Positions 26,671 through 35,159 of a stretch of DNA of 35,159 bases are shown piece after piece. Numbering within the stretch: position 1 is the first letter of the stretch; the number at the start of each line of letters is the position of its first letter. A program made the position numbers and the translations under genes. This stretch comes from Bordetella parapertussis (GTDB lineage Bacteria > Pseudomonadota > Gammaproteobacteria > Burkholderiales > SG8-41): contig CAMDDY010000003.1 in assembly GCA_945893125.1 (NCBI GenBank), positions 1 through 35,159 on the forward strand, written 5' to 3'. The notes beneath the pieces are model-generated. The model saw only the letters and a program-made list of their open reading frames with translations. It did no database searches and had not been told where the DNA came from.

Positions 26671-27915
26671 TTGAAAAATCAAAGCGCAAGCCATCCCGGC
26701 GACGTGACGGACGAATCAGCACGCTATCCATACTGGCGCCGCAATCTGCAAACCCTGCCGGTGGCGACGCTGATGACTTCCATGGGGTTTGCGATTTCGT
26801 TTCCGCTTCTGCCGCTGATGGTGCGCAACCTCGGCGTGCATGAAAATCTGGAAACCTGGATCGGCAACATGATGCTGGTTTTTTACATCATCAGTTTTTT
26901 GTGCGGGCCGATCTGGGGCAGCATCGCCGATTATTTCGGCCGCAAGATCATGGTGCTGCGCGCCATGCTCGGCATGGGCTTTTTCATGGCGCTGATTCCC
27001 TTTGCGTCCACGCCGCTGTGGTTCGCCTGCCTGTTTTCCCTAGTGGGGTTTTTCAACGGCGGCACCATGTCCGCGCAGGCATTGATCGTGGCCAACACAC
27101 CGCCCCACCGGATCGGCAGCGCGCTGTCGCGTCTGCAAGCAGCGAACCTGATGGGCCAAACAACCGGGCCTGCGGTGGGCACGATGCTGGTGGCGATGGT
27201 CGACAAGCCGCATTGGCTGTTCTGGTTCAGCGGCGGGGTGCTGATCAGCGCCGGCATGCTGGTGATCGCCATGGTGCGCGAGACCAAGCAGCTCGCGCCG
27301 GGACGCTGGCGCCCGCAGTGGATCGGCAATCTGCGCGAGCTGCTTGCCGTGCCGCGTATCGGGCTGCTGTTTTTTCTGGGCTTTGTGTTCGCGATGCTCG
27401 CACCCGGCAACATCACCATACTCAGCGTGTTCGTGATGGACCTGAATGGCGGCGCATCGACGGACGCCGGATCACACGCCTTCTGGGCCGGCGCGGTGGC
27501 CATCGGTTATGCGCTTTCCAGCGCCATCGCTTTGACCGTGTGGGGGCGTGTGCTGGATCGCTTTGATCCGCGGCGGGTGTTGTTGTTCTCCGCCGCCGCT
27601 GCGGGGCTGACGCAGCTTCCCATGCTGTTCCTGCAAACGCCGCTGCAACTTACGCTGACGCGTATCGCATTCGGTCTGGCGGCGTCGCTGATGTTACCCG
27701 CCATCGTGCGCCTGTTGCGCAGCCACGCACCGCAGGGCATGGACGCGCGCGCGATTTCCTATGCCGCGTCGTTTCAGTTTATCGCCATGGGCATCGCGCC
27801 CTTCACCGCCGGCCTGATCGGGCCGCTGCTGGGGCTGCGCGCCTATTTCGCGCTGACTGCGGCACTGACGTTTATTGCGTTTGGGCTGTGGTTGCGCAGC
27901 GAGCGGCGCGCATGA
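26671..27915 (+). CDS. MFS transporter
   Basis: Multi-TM; GPIWGSIADYFGRKIMVLRAMLGMGFFMALIPFA (MFS motif A-like); RIGSALSRLQAANLMGQTTGPAVGTML; TTG start. Confidence 0.88.
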   Translation: MKNQSASHPGDVTDESARYPYWRRNLQTLPVATLMTSMGFAISFPLLPLMVRNLGVHENLETWIGNMMLVFYIISFLCGPIWGSIADYFGRKIMVLRAMLGMGFFMALIPFASTPLWFACLFSLVGFFNGGTMSAQALIVANTPPHRIGSALSRLQAANLMGQTTGPAVGTMLVAMVDKPHWLFWFSGGVLISAGMLVIAMVRETKQLAPGRWRPQWIGNLRELLAVPRIGLLFFLGFVFAMLAPGNITILSVFVMDLNGGASTDAGSHAFWAGAVAIGYALSSAIALTVWGRVLDRFDPRRVLLFSAAAAGLTQLPMLFLQTPLQLTLTRIAFGLAASLMLPAIVRLLRSHAPQGMDARAISYAASFQFIAMGIAPFTAGLIGPLLGLRAYFALTAALTFIAFGLWLRSERRA

Positions 27916-27916
27916 T

Positions 27917-27946
27917 TACAAACCACGCGAGTCACCACGGTTTGTA
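27917..27946. terminator. Possible hairpin between convergent genes
   Basis: tacaaacc (27917-27924)/ggtttgta (27939-27946), 14-nt loop, between convergent MFS and SBP genes; weak T tract. Confidence 0.3.
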
Positions 27947-27976
27947 CCTCTTACCCTGACGGCGCATGACCCCGCA

Positions 27977-28954
27977 TCAGTCTACCGTTGCGCCGGACTC
28001 GCGCACCACCTTCGCCCAACGCTGAACTTCCTGCTTCACAAATGTCTCCAGTTCCTGCGGCGTGCTGCTGGCCGCTTCCACGCCGACGGCGGTGAAACGT
28101 TCGATCACTTCGGGATCATTCATCAGCCGCACGATTTCCGCATTCAGCCGGGTTGTGATCGCGGTGGGGGTTTTTGCAGGTACAAACAAGGCGTTCCAGG
28201 TGGTCACGACGACATCCTTAAAGCCCTGTTCCACCAGGGTGGGCAATTCGGCAGCCGCCTTCGTTCGCTGCGCGCTGGTAATGCCCAGGGCCTTGAGCCG
28301 TTTGGTATTCACGAGTTGCAATGCCGAGCTGACACTGGCGAAGCCGATCTGCACGCGGCCACCCACCAGATCGGTCAACGCCTCGGACGCGCCTTTGTAG
28401 GGCACGTGAACCATCTTGATCCCCGCAGACATTTTGAAGACCTCCGCCGTCAGGTGCGGGCTGGAACCGTTACCCGACGAGGAATGCATCAGCTCGCCCG
28501 GATTTTTCTTCGCCAGAGCAACCAGTTGCTTCACATCGGCAATCGGCAGCGAGGGATGCACCACCAGCACATACGGAAACGAACTCAGCATGCCGACCGC
28601 GCCGAATTCTCTCGGAAAATCATATTGCAGCTTTTTGTACAGGCTGACATTCACCGCGTGCGTGTTGGTCGCGATCATCAGCGTGTGGCCATCGGGTGCG
28701 GCGCGCGCCACCAATGCCGCGCCCAGATTGCCCGCCGATCCCGCGCGGTTGTCGACGATCACCTGCTCCTGCAACGCGCGCGCCAACCGCTGGCTGAGGA
28801 TTCTGCCGACGATGTCGGCGCCGCCGCCGGGGCCATACGGTACGACCAGTGTCACCGGACGTACCGGGTAATTCTGCGCACTCGCAGTGCCACCCGCCAG
28901 TAAAACGCAGGCTGCGAGAGACACCCCGCAACGAAGCATCAACCATTCAAACAT
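27977..28954 (-). CDS. TTT (Bug-type) substrate-binding protein 6
   Basis: Signal LAACVLLAGGTASAQ; YPVRPVTLVVPYGPGGGADIVGRILSQRLARALQEQVIVDNRAGSAGNLGAALVARAAPDGHTL; HVPYKGASEALTDLVGGRVQI. Confidence 0.9.
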   Translation of the reverse strand: MFEWLMLRCGVSLAACVLLAGGTASAQNYPVRPVTLVVPYGPGGGADIVGRILSQRLARALQEQVIVDNRAGSAGNLGAALVARAAPDGHTLMIATNTHAVNVSLYKKLQYDFPREFGAVGMLSSFPYVLVVHPSLPIADVKQLVALAKKNPGELMHSSSGNGSSPHLTAEVFKMSAGIKMVHVPYKGASEALTDLVGGRVQIGFASVSSALQLVNTKRLKALGITSAQRTKAAAELPTLVEQGFKDVVVTTWNALFVPAKTPTAITTRLNAEIVRLMNDPEVIERFTAVGVEAASSTPQELETFVKQEVQRWAKVVRESGATVD

Positions 28955-29074
28955 CGTACGCCACCCGTATCACGTGATTACCCCTATTACAAATGGGCAC
29001 GGTATCGCGAGCCCGATGAACCGTCAACCGCGCGAAACTTCATGCAGATTATCCGTCGCCTCTGGTGCTTTGGA

Positions 29075-29080
29075 TATAAT
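29075..29080 (+). promoter_or_regulatory. Candidate -10 box upstream of enolase-superfamily gene
   Basis: Exact TATAAT 52 bp upstream of ATG 29132; no clear -35. Confidence 0.3.
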
Positions 29081-29131
29081 TTGTTCGGCGCGGCCTCACT
29101 CGCCTTCAGATAAATACTCACCGGGAAACCC

Positions 29132-30376
29132 ATGACTGACCACTCTTCAGGCGCCACGGCCATAGGTTCCGCCGCGTTGCCTCAACTCAAGATTGATGGC
29201 GTGGAGATTATCGGGTTGGACATCGTCCCCTCGCACCGGCGCCGCATGTCCACCGGTGCCTATGTCTACGGCGCCAAGGGCGGCTGGGCGGGCCGCCCGG
29301 TGATGGTGGGCATACGCGCGGGCGGCATCACCGGATGGGGTGAGGCGCGTCCGATCAATCCGTTCGTGGGCGAGACTGCGGCGGGCATGTTTAGCAATCT
29401 TCGCGATTACTACGCCCCCTTGCTGATAGGACGCAATGCCCTGCAAATCGAGGCCGCGATTCGCGCCTGCGAAAGCACGCTGCCCAACAACCCGGCGACG
29501 CTGGCGACTATCGATATGGCCTTGCACGATCTCGTCGGCCGCGCGCTGGGCGTGCCGGTGCATACCCTGCTGGGCGGCGCCTGCCGAGATGAAATTCCAC
29601 TCGAATGGTCGGTCAGCCTCGACGACGAAAAAGTGATGGTGGCCGAGGCGGTGTCTGCCGTGGAAAAATTTTCAGTCAAATACGTGTGCATCAAAATCGG
29701 TCCGCTGGATCGCAGAGATATCGATATCCGTGTCGCCAAGGCCATACAAAAAGAACTCGGTGCGGCGGTGCCGTTGGGTGTTGACGCCAACACCTGCTAC
29801 GACGTGCCCAGCGCGATTAGATTTGCCAATCAATTCAATGACTTGGGATTGGCTTACTTCGAACAACCCGTGCCCGCTGGTTCACTCACGGACATGCGGC
29901 GCATTCGCGACCGCGTGACGGTGCCCATCATGGCCGACGAATCCGTATACACGCTCGATGACGCCATGCGCGTGATCGAGCATGAGGCCGCCGACGTGCT
30001 CGCGGTCAAATGGTACAAATGCGGCGGCTTGCGCCGTTGCCGCGAAATCGCGGTGGTGGCGGAGGCAGGCGGGTTAAAGGCGAATTGCGCTGGCACGGCG
30101 AACGGCAGTTACATCGAGGCCATCGCCGCAGCGCATTTGTGTTCGACCATACCGAACCATGCCTTCGGTGCGGAATTTATACTGGGGCTGCCGTCGGTGA
30201 ACGAAAGCGAGACCATCCTCAATCGTCCCATCGATGTGCGCAACGGCTTTTGCAATTTGCCGCCCGGCCCGGGATTCGGCTTTGACATCAATCGCAAGGG
30301 CATCGCAAAACATGCGCTCGCGCACATGATGATTGACGCGACAGGGCAGCACGCCGTCGCCAATGGCGGCCTGTGA
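29132..30376 (+). CDS. Mandelate racemase/muconate lactonizing enzyme family protein (enolase superfamily)
   Basis: GITGWGEARPINPFVGET; ATIDMALHDLVGRALGVPVHTLLGGACRDEIPLEWSV; YVCIKIG; GVDANTCYDVPSAIRFANQFNDLGLAYFEQPVP; IMADESVYTLDDAMRVIE; DVLAVKWYKCGGL. Confidence 0.93.
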   Translation: MTDHSSGATAIGSAALPQLKIDGVEIIGLDIVPSHRRRMSTGAYVYGAKGGWAGRPVMVGIRAGGITGWGEARPINPFVGETAAGMFSNLRDYYAPLLIGRNALQIEAAIRACESTLPNNPATLATIDMALHDLVGRALGVPVHTLLGGACRDEIPLEWSVSLDDEKVMVAEAVSAVEKFSVKYVCIKIGPLDRRDIDIRVAKAIQKELGAAVPLGVDANTCYDVPSAIRFANQFNDLGLAYFEQPVPAGSLTDMRRIRDRVTVPIMADESVYTLDDAMRVIEHEAADVLAVKWYKCGGLRRCREIAVVAEAGGLKANCAGTANGSYIEAIAAAHLCSTIPNHAFGAEFILGLPSVNESETILNRPIDVRNGFCNLPPGPGFGFDINRKGIAKHALAHMMIDATGQHAVANGGL

Positions 30377-31374
30377 TGCGGCTGGAAGTAGTGCATCGGC
30401 GAAACCTCTTGGCGATACGCACAACCTTGGCGTTGCTGACGAGCTTCGCGGTCTGTACCGCGCAGGCACAGGAATATCCGGCAAAACCCATACGCATGAT
30501 CGTGCCCTTTGCGCCTGGCGGGCCCAATGACGTGCTGGGCCGCATCGTCGCGCAAAAATTGAGCGAACAAATGGGGCAACAAGTCATCATCGACAACCGC
30601 AGCGGCGCGGGCGGTGGCACTGGTACGGTGGCGGTCAGTGTCGCGCCGCCGGATGGATATACCTTGCTGTTCTCTGGCACGTCATCGTTGGCGATCAATC
30701 CGAGCCTCTACAAGGTGCCCTATGATCCGATCAAGGATTTTGCGCCTATCGGCTTGGCCGGCACGGCGCCGAGCCTGCTCGCGACGCATCCTTCGGTGCC
30801 CGCCAAATCCATTAATGATTTGATCGTTCTCGCCAAGGCCAAATCGTCGGGGCTGAACTACGCGTCAGGCGGCATTGGCGGTACGCCGCATCTGGCTGCC
30901 GAGTTATTCAAGACCATCTCGCGGATTCAAATGGAGCACGTGCCGTTCCGGGGCGCCGGGCCCGCATTGACAGCGCTCGCCTCCGGCGAAGTGGATGTCT
31001 ACATTGGCGGCATAACCTCGGTGCTGCAACTGGCCAACGCCGGCAGAATTCGGGCCATCGCCGTCACCAGTGCGCACCGCACACCCCTGATGCCGCAGAT
31101 GCCGACGTTTATGGAATCCGGCGTGCCCGGATACGAAATCGTCAATTGGTATGCCATGGTCGCGCCGGTGGCGACCCCGGCTTCCATCGTGAAGCGGCTC
31201 AATGCCGAATTGGTCAAAGCGCTCGCGACACCCGATGTCACCAAGCGATTTGCGGACCTGGGTACGGACGCCATCAGCGGCACGCCGGAACAGCTAGCCG
31301 CCTACCATCGCCAGGAACTGGCGAAATGGGCGAAGCTGATCAAGGTCTCCGGGATCAACGTCAGCGGAACCTAA
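30376..31374 (+). CDS. TTT (Bug-type) substrate-binding protein 7
   Basis: YPAKPIRMIVPFAPGGPNDVLGRIVAQKLSEQMGQQVIIDNRSGAGGGTGTVAVSVAPPDGYTL; HVPFRGAGPALTALASGEVDV; ATG overlaps the upstream TGA (tgatg). Confidence 0.9.
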   Translation: MRLEVVHRRNLLAIRTTLALLTSFAVCTAQAQEYPAKPIRMIVPFAPGGPNDVLGRIVAQKLSEQMGQQVIIDNRSGAGGGTGTVAVSVAPPDGYTLLFSGTSSLAINPSLYKVPYDPIKDFAPIGLAGTAPSLLATHPSVPAKSINDLIVLAKAKSSGLNYASGGIGGTPHLAAELFKTISRIQMEHVPFRGAGPALTALASGEVDVYIGGITSVLQLANAGRIRAIAVTSAHRTPLMPQMPTFMESGVPGYEIVNWYAMVAPVATPASIVKRLNAELVKALATPDVTKRFADLGTDAISGTPEQLAAYHRQELAKWAKLIKVSGINVSGT

Positions 31375-31414
31375 CGTCGCGCGATTTGCGCACGACGCTT
31401 CCCGCGAATCCGTC

Positions 31415-32845
31415 CTATCCCTTGTTGGCCAGCACCGCCAAAAACTCACGCGCCGACAACGATTCGACGCCGAGGATGGCGTCGCGCACTTGCTCGACGC
31501 GCCGTGCCGGCAACACCATCGCGGCATTGTCGCGATACTTGGCGGAGATTTCGTCGCCAGTGAGCGCGCGTTCGCCCGTGCCGCGATTGATCGGCTCATG
31601 ATGCCGAAGGGTCTTGCCATTGCGCAATTTGATGACCACGCCGCCGGAGAAATATTTCGGATAGGTGGTGTCCGGATCGGCGGCGTAACTCACGCGCGAC
31701 GCCAGATCGAGAATCGTGGTGTTGCTTAAGGTGTCTTGCTCCAGTTCCGCCAGGCCGAAGCGGCCCAGCACCAGGCACGCCGCCGTGACGAACTGCACGC
31801 TGAATTTGGCGTCGTAGTCGTTGGCGGGTTTCACCTTGTTCGCTTCGGGCTGCGCGATGATGTGGATGGTCGGTTCGGGAATCAGCGCCTGCACAAACTC
31901 GATGTCTTCGGGCTTCAAGTTGTGCTTCTCGCGCAGCACCAGCGCGGCGTCGGCGCAGGCGTGGATCAGGTGGCAGATCGGATACGGCTTGATCGCCACT
32001 TCGCTGGTCTCCCAGCGTTCGCCCAAGCCGGCGGTGACGTCGGCGTAATCCACGTCGTCCTTCAAGCTTTGCAAATGACTTTGATACAAACCGAAGCGGC
32101 CTTCGTAGGTTTTGCTCGGCCCCACATAACCGTTGCGCGCGAGGTGCGCGGCGGTGATGCCCGCAACCCCCGCCCAGCCCGGATGCAGGCGCTTGTTCCA
32201 GGCGCCTTCTTCGAGAAACTCCTGACTGGCGGCGGCGGTGCTGCCGACGAAACCCTGTGCCATGGTCAACTGCCGGGCGTTGAGCCCATACAGCCAGCCG
32301 GCTTGCAGCGCACACGAAAAGTGCGCAGTGATGCCTGTCGGATGAAAACCAAAATGATGAAACCCGCCCTTGGCCGCGCCGCACACGCGCACCACGGTTT
32401 CGACGCCGAGGATGTACGCCGCGAGCAAATCACGCCCGCTGGCGTCGATGGATTCCGCCACACCCATGGCGCACGGCAACGCGCTGGCGGTCGGATGCAC
32501 GATCGCGCCGACGTGGGTGTCGTCGTAATCGAGGCCATGCACCAGCGCGCCATTCATCAGCACCGCGTCACGCAGCGGCAGTTTATCCGACAGGCCGATC
32601 AGGCTGCTGCCGCCGCTGCCCGCGATGCTGCGGATGCCCGACAGAATGTGATGCGCAAAGGCGTAGTGCGTGGAGGCGTAGGCAATGCCGATGGCGTCGA
32701 GCATCAGATACTTGGCGCGTTCGCGCACCGCCGGCGGAATCGCGTCGTAACTGAAACCGGCGACGTAATCGCTGAGTTTTTGCGAGACGGTGGGTTGTTT
32801 GGCCGATTGCGCGGCGACGGGGGTGTGTTTCTCAGGTGCGTTCAT
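31415..32845 (-). CDS. MmgE/PrpD family protein
   Basis: RAKYLMLDAIGIAYASTHYAFAHHIL; AVLMNGALVHGLDYDDTHVGAIVHPTASALPCAMGVAESIDASGRDLLAAYILG; HFGFHPTGITAHFSCALQAGWLYGLNARQLTMAQGFVGS. Confidence 0.93.
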   Translation of the reverse strand: MNAPEKHTPVAAQSAKQPTVSQKLSDYVAGFSYDAIPPAVRERAKYLMLDAIGIAYASTHYAFAHHILSGIRSIAGSGGSSLIGLSDKLPLRDAVLMNGALVHGLDYDDTHVGAIVHPTASALPCAMGVAESIDASGRDLLAAYILGVETVVRVCGAAKGGFHHFGFHPTGITAHFSCALQAGWLYGLNARQLTMAQGFVGSTAAASQEFLEEGAWNKRLHPGWAGVAGITAAHLARNGYVGPSKTYEGRFGLYQSHLQSLKDDVDYADVTAGLGERWETSEVAIKPYPICHLIHACADAALVLREKHNLKPEDIEFVQALIPEPTIHIIAQPEANKVKPANDYDAKFSVQFVTAACLVLGRFGLAELEQDTLSNTTILDLASRVSYAADPDTTYPKYFSGGVVIKLRNGKTLRHHEPINRGTGERALTGDEISAKYRDNAAMVLPARRVEQVRDAILGVESLSAREFLAVLANKG

Positions 32846-32858
32846 GACGGCTCCTTGG

Positions 32859-33812
32859 TTAATTGCTGCGTATACCCGCTTCCTGAATCAGCTTGCGCCA
32901 GCGCGCGATTTCCTCGGACAAAAACTTGCCTAAATCCTGCGGCGTACCGCCGCCGGGGATCAAGCCGTGCCCCGACAGCCGCTCGCGGGTTTCCGGCGCT
33001 TTCAGCGTCTTGACGATTTCGCCGTTGATTTTTTGAATCACGGCAGCCGGCGTGCCCGCCGGCGCAAACAAACCAAACCAGCCGATCACCTGAAAACCCG
33101 GCAACCCCGATTCTGCCACTGTTGGGTATTCCGGGATTTCCGCCACGCGCGTGGTGCTGGTCACCGCCAGCGCGCGCAACTTGCCCGCCTTGACCTGCTG
33201 CAGCGCCGCCGGAATCGTCGAAAAATAAATCTGCACATTGCCCGCGATCAAATCGATCACCGCCGGCCCGCCGCCTTTGTACGCGATGCTGACGATATCC
33301 ACACCGGCTGTGCGTTTGAACAACTCGCCCGCGAGATGCGCGGTGGTGCCGCTGCCGGAATTGGCGTAATTGAGTTGGCCCGCGCGCGCCTTAGCGAGCG
33401 TAATCAACTCGCCGACGGATTTTGCCGGCACCGACGGGTTCACCACCAGCAGCAACGGCGCCGAGGCCACCAGCGCAATCGGCGCGAAATCTTTTTCCGT
33501 GTTGAACGGCAGTTTGGAATAGAGACTCGGATTCACCGGGAACGAGGTGATCGGCATCACCAGCGTGTGGCCATCCGGCACGGCGCGCGCCGCCAGCTCA
33601 ACACCGATGTTGCCCGATGCGCCGCTGCGGTTGTCGATGACCACGGTTTGCCCCCACGCCTCGGCGAGTTTCGCGCCGATCAGCCGCGCGGAAAAATCCG
33701 TGCCGCCGCCAGGTGCGGTGGGCACGATGAGGCGTATGGGTTTGGTCGGATAACCTTGTGCGGCGGCGGGCAGCAGCAGTGCGAGAATCATCAAACTGGC
33801 GAGACGTTTCAA
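32859..33812 (-). CDS. TTT (Bug-type) substrate-binding protein 8
   Basis: YPTKPIRLIVPTAPGGGTDFSARLIGAKLAEAWGQTVVIDNRSGASGNIGVELAARAVPDGHTL; SIAYKGGGPAVIDLIAGNVQI. TTG start (MKRLASLMILALLLPAAAQG) preferred over the extended ORF to 33860. Confidence 0.9.
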   Translation of the reverse strand: MKRLASLMILALLLPAAAQGYPTKPIRLIVPTAPGGGTDFSARLIGAKLAEAWGQTVVIDNRSGASGNIGVELAARAVPDGHTLVMPITSFPVNPSLYSKLPFNTEKDFAPIALVASAPLLLVVNPSVPAKSVGELITLAKARAGQLNYANSGSGTTAHLAGELFKRTAGVDIVSIAYKGGGPAVIDLIAGNVQIYFSTIPAALQQVKAGKLRALAVTSTTRVAEIPEYPTVAESGLPGFQVIGWFGLFAPAGTPAAVIQKINGEIVKTLKAPETRERLSGHGLIPGGGTPQDLGKFLSEEIARWRKLIQEAGIRSN

Positions 33813-33945
33813 TGGGTTGCCCTTTTTCGGAATGCGCAGTTTGCCACATCCTGCGGCCACACGGGCGCAAGCAAAAAGTTCAATAAAAACATATGCTTAT
33901 AATACATCGTCTGAAGAGACAGGCCGCCGCGGCACGAATTCGCGT

Positions 33946-34719
33946 TTACCGCCCCTTGAACACCGGCTTGCGCTTCTCGGCAAACGCCTGCTGCGCTTCG
34001 CGGGCATCCTCGGTGTGCGATAGCTGTTCGGTGATGTTCTGCTCGTAGCGGTAACCGTCGCGTTGCGGCATGTTCTCGACCACGTTGTAAGCCTCCTTGG
34101 CCAGCCGGATCGCGAGCGGACTTTTACCGGCGATGTTACGCGCGATTTTCATCGCCTCATCCATCAACTGCTCGCGCGGGCCACACCACTCGATCACGCC
34201 CAAGCGATACAACTCCGCCGCGCTAAAACGCTCGCCAGTAAACACGATGCGCCGCCCGCGCGATTTGCTGAACAGCCGCGAGATAAACGCACAGCCGCCG
34301 GCGAGGCCCACGTCGATTTCCGGCATGCCGAACACCGCGTTGTCCGACGCCAGCATGATGTCGCAAGCGGACATCATGCCGAAGCCCGCGCCGAGCGCCG
34401 CGCCATTCACCGCCGCGATCACCGGTTTTTTGCATTCGCGGATCGCGTTGGCGTACTCGCGCGCGCCGCGATTGTGCCGCCAGTAGTCGCCCGGCTGCTT
34501 GGCCAAGCCGATGCGCTCTTTGATATCCGCACCCGCGCAGAACACCTTGCCCGCGCCGGTGAGCACAGCCACACGCACGTCGTCACGGTCGCTGAAGCTG
34601 TCGAAGGCATCAATGATTTCTTCGCGGAACTGCGCGTTTTGCGCGTTCACCGGCGGGCGATCCATGGTGACCACGGCGATATAGTCGCTGACTTCGACCT
34701 TGATGCATTGGTACGGCAT
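33946..34719 (-). CDS. Enoyl-CoA hydratase/isomerase family protein
   Basis: VAVLTGAGKVFCAGADIKERIG; KPVIAAVNGAALGAGFGMMSACDIMLASDNAVFGMPEIDVGLAGGCAFISRLF; start ATG 34719 (MPYQCIKVEV). Confidence 0.93.
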   Translation of the reverse strand: MPYQCIKVEVSDYIAVVTMDRPPVNAQNAQFREEIIDAFDSFSDRDDVRVAVLTGAGKVFCAGADIKERIGLAKQPGDYWRHNRGAREYANAIRECKKPVIAAVNGAALGAGFGMMSACDIMLASDNAVFGMPEIDVGLAGGCAFISRLFSKSRGRRIVFTGERFSAAELYRLGVIEWCGPREQLMDEAMKIARNIAGKSPLAIRLAKEAYNVVENMPQRDGYRYEQNITEQLSHTEDAREAQQAFAEKRKPVFKGR

Positions 34720-34786
34720 GGCGGGATTCCTGACGAGTTGAATGGAATCATTATGCCGGACAACGCTTCGCTGCCGCCACTGCGGA

Positions 34787-35013
34787 GTGCGATTCAAACT
34801 GATGCATGAGCATATTCATCGGCGCTTCTCTGCTACACGGCTCCTTCCCCTTCAGGGGGAAGGCGGGGATGGGGGTGGGGTGGAACAACGAGCAACGCGG
34901 ACTTGCTGTGCTGACGTCCAACCCCACCCCCATCCTAACCTTTCCCCTGAAGGGGAAGGGACTGTCTTTTGGGTTATGAAATCCATGTGCTTAGACATCA
35001 GTTTGAATCGCAC
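34787..35013. repeat. MITE-like nested inverted-repeat element
   Basis: Perfect 18-bp terminal inverted repeats gtgcgattcaaactgatg (34787-34804)/catcagtttgaatcgcac (34996-35013), enclosing a near-perfect ~43-bp inverted repeat (34841-34884/34917-34960: ccttccccttcagggggaaggcggggatgggggtggggtgg ...). Confidence 0.65.
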
Positions 35014-35020
35014 GGCGGAT

Positions 35021-35159
35021 TCAAGTCTGAAGTGCAACCGCGTTATGATGCGAGTGTAGCTTCTTCCAGAAGACTTCGTGGGGTGTTTTGAAGCCGAGGC
35101 ATTTTCTGGGGCGATGGTTGAGGTAGTGCATGGCGGCAGAGATGTCTTTTTTGGTGATT
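35021..35159 (-). mobile_element. IS30-family transposase, C-terminal fragment (truncated by window end)
   Basis: Minus-strand translation ITKKDISAAMHYLNHRPRKCLGFKTPHEVFWKKLHSHHNAVALQT*: the LNxRPRKCLGFKTPxEVF motif is characteristic of IS30-type transposases. Confidence 0.85.

Noticed and set aside
31736-33013. 425-aa plus-strand ORF opposite the second MmgE/PrpD gene
   Set aside because: Shadow frame antisense to a strongly supported gene.
1-35159. CRISPR arrays, tRNA or rRNA genes
   Set aside because: No regularly spaced direct repeats and no recognisable tRNA/rRNA sequence; the repeats present are inverted palindromic elements.

Overview
GC-rich chromosomal window with betaproteobacterial (Burkholderiales-like) character. 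Left part: a compact minus-strand run purE-purK-purC-sbtA-sbtB-dcd followed by a Sua5/YrdC/TsaC-type gene. Here a putative SbtA bicarbonate transporter and an SbtB-like PII protein sit directly downstream of the bicarbonate-using purine gene purK. The remainder is a catabolic/accessory region with eight tripartite-tricarboxylate-transporter (TTT, 'Bug'-type) periplasmic binding proteins in about 27 kb and no TctA/TctB membrane genes. Each binding protein lies next to a different metabolic gene: MmgE/PrpD (two cases), methyltransferase, GFA/ABM, a GH-like protein, isocitrate lyase/PEP mutase, an enolase-superfamily enzyme, and enoyl-CoA hydratase. The most unusual non-coding signal is at about 22860-22980: a perfect CRP-type palindrome (TGTGA-N6-TCACA) about 41.5 bp upstream of an inferred start, a hairpin whose loop carries CU-rich anti-Shine-Dalgarno sequence (ACUCCUCAACUCCUCCUUU), then a Rho-independent terminator. 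This is a candidate regulatory small RNA or attenuating leader. There are also several intergenic palindromic (REP/BIME/MITE-like) elements and a truncated IS30-type transposase at the right edge. All assignments come from reading the sequence and ORF translations; no database searches were run.
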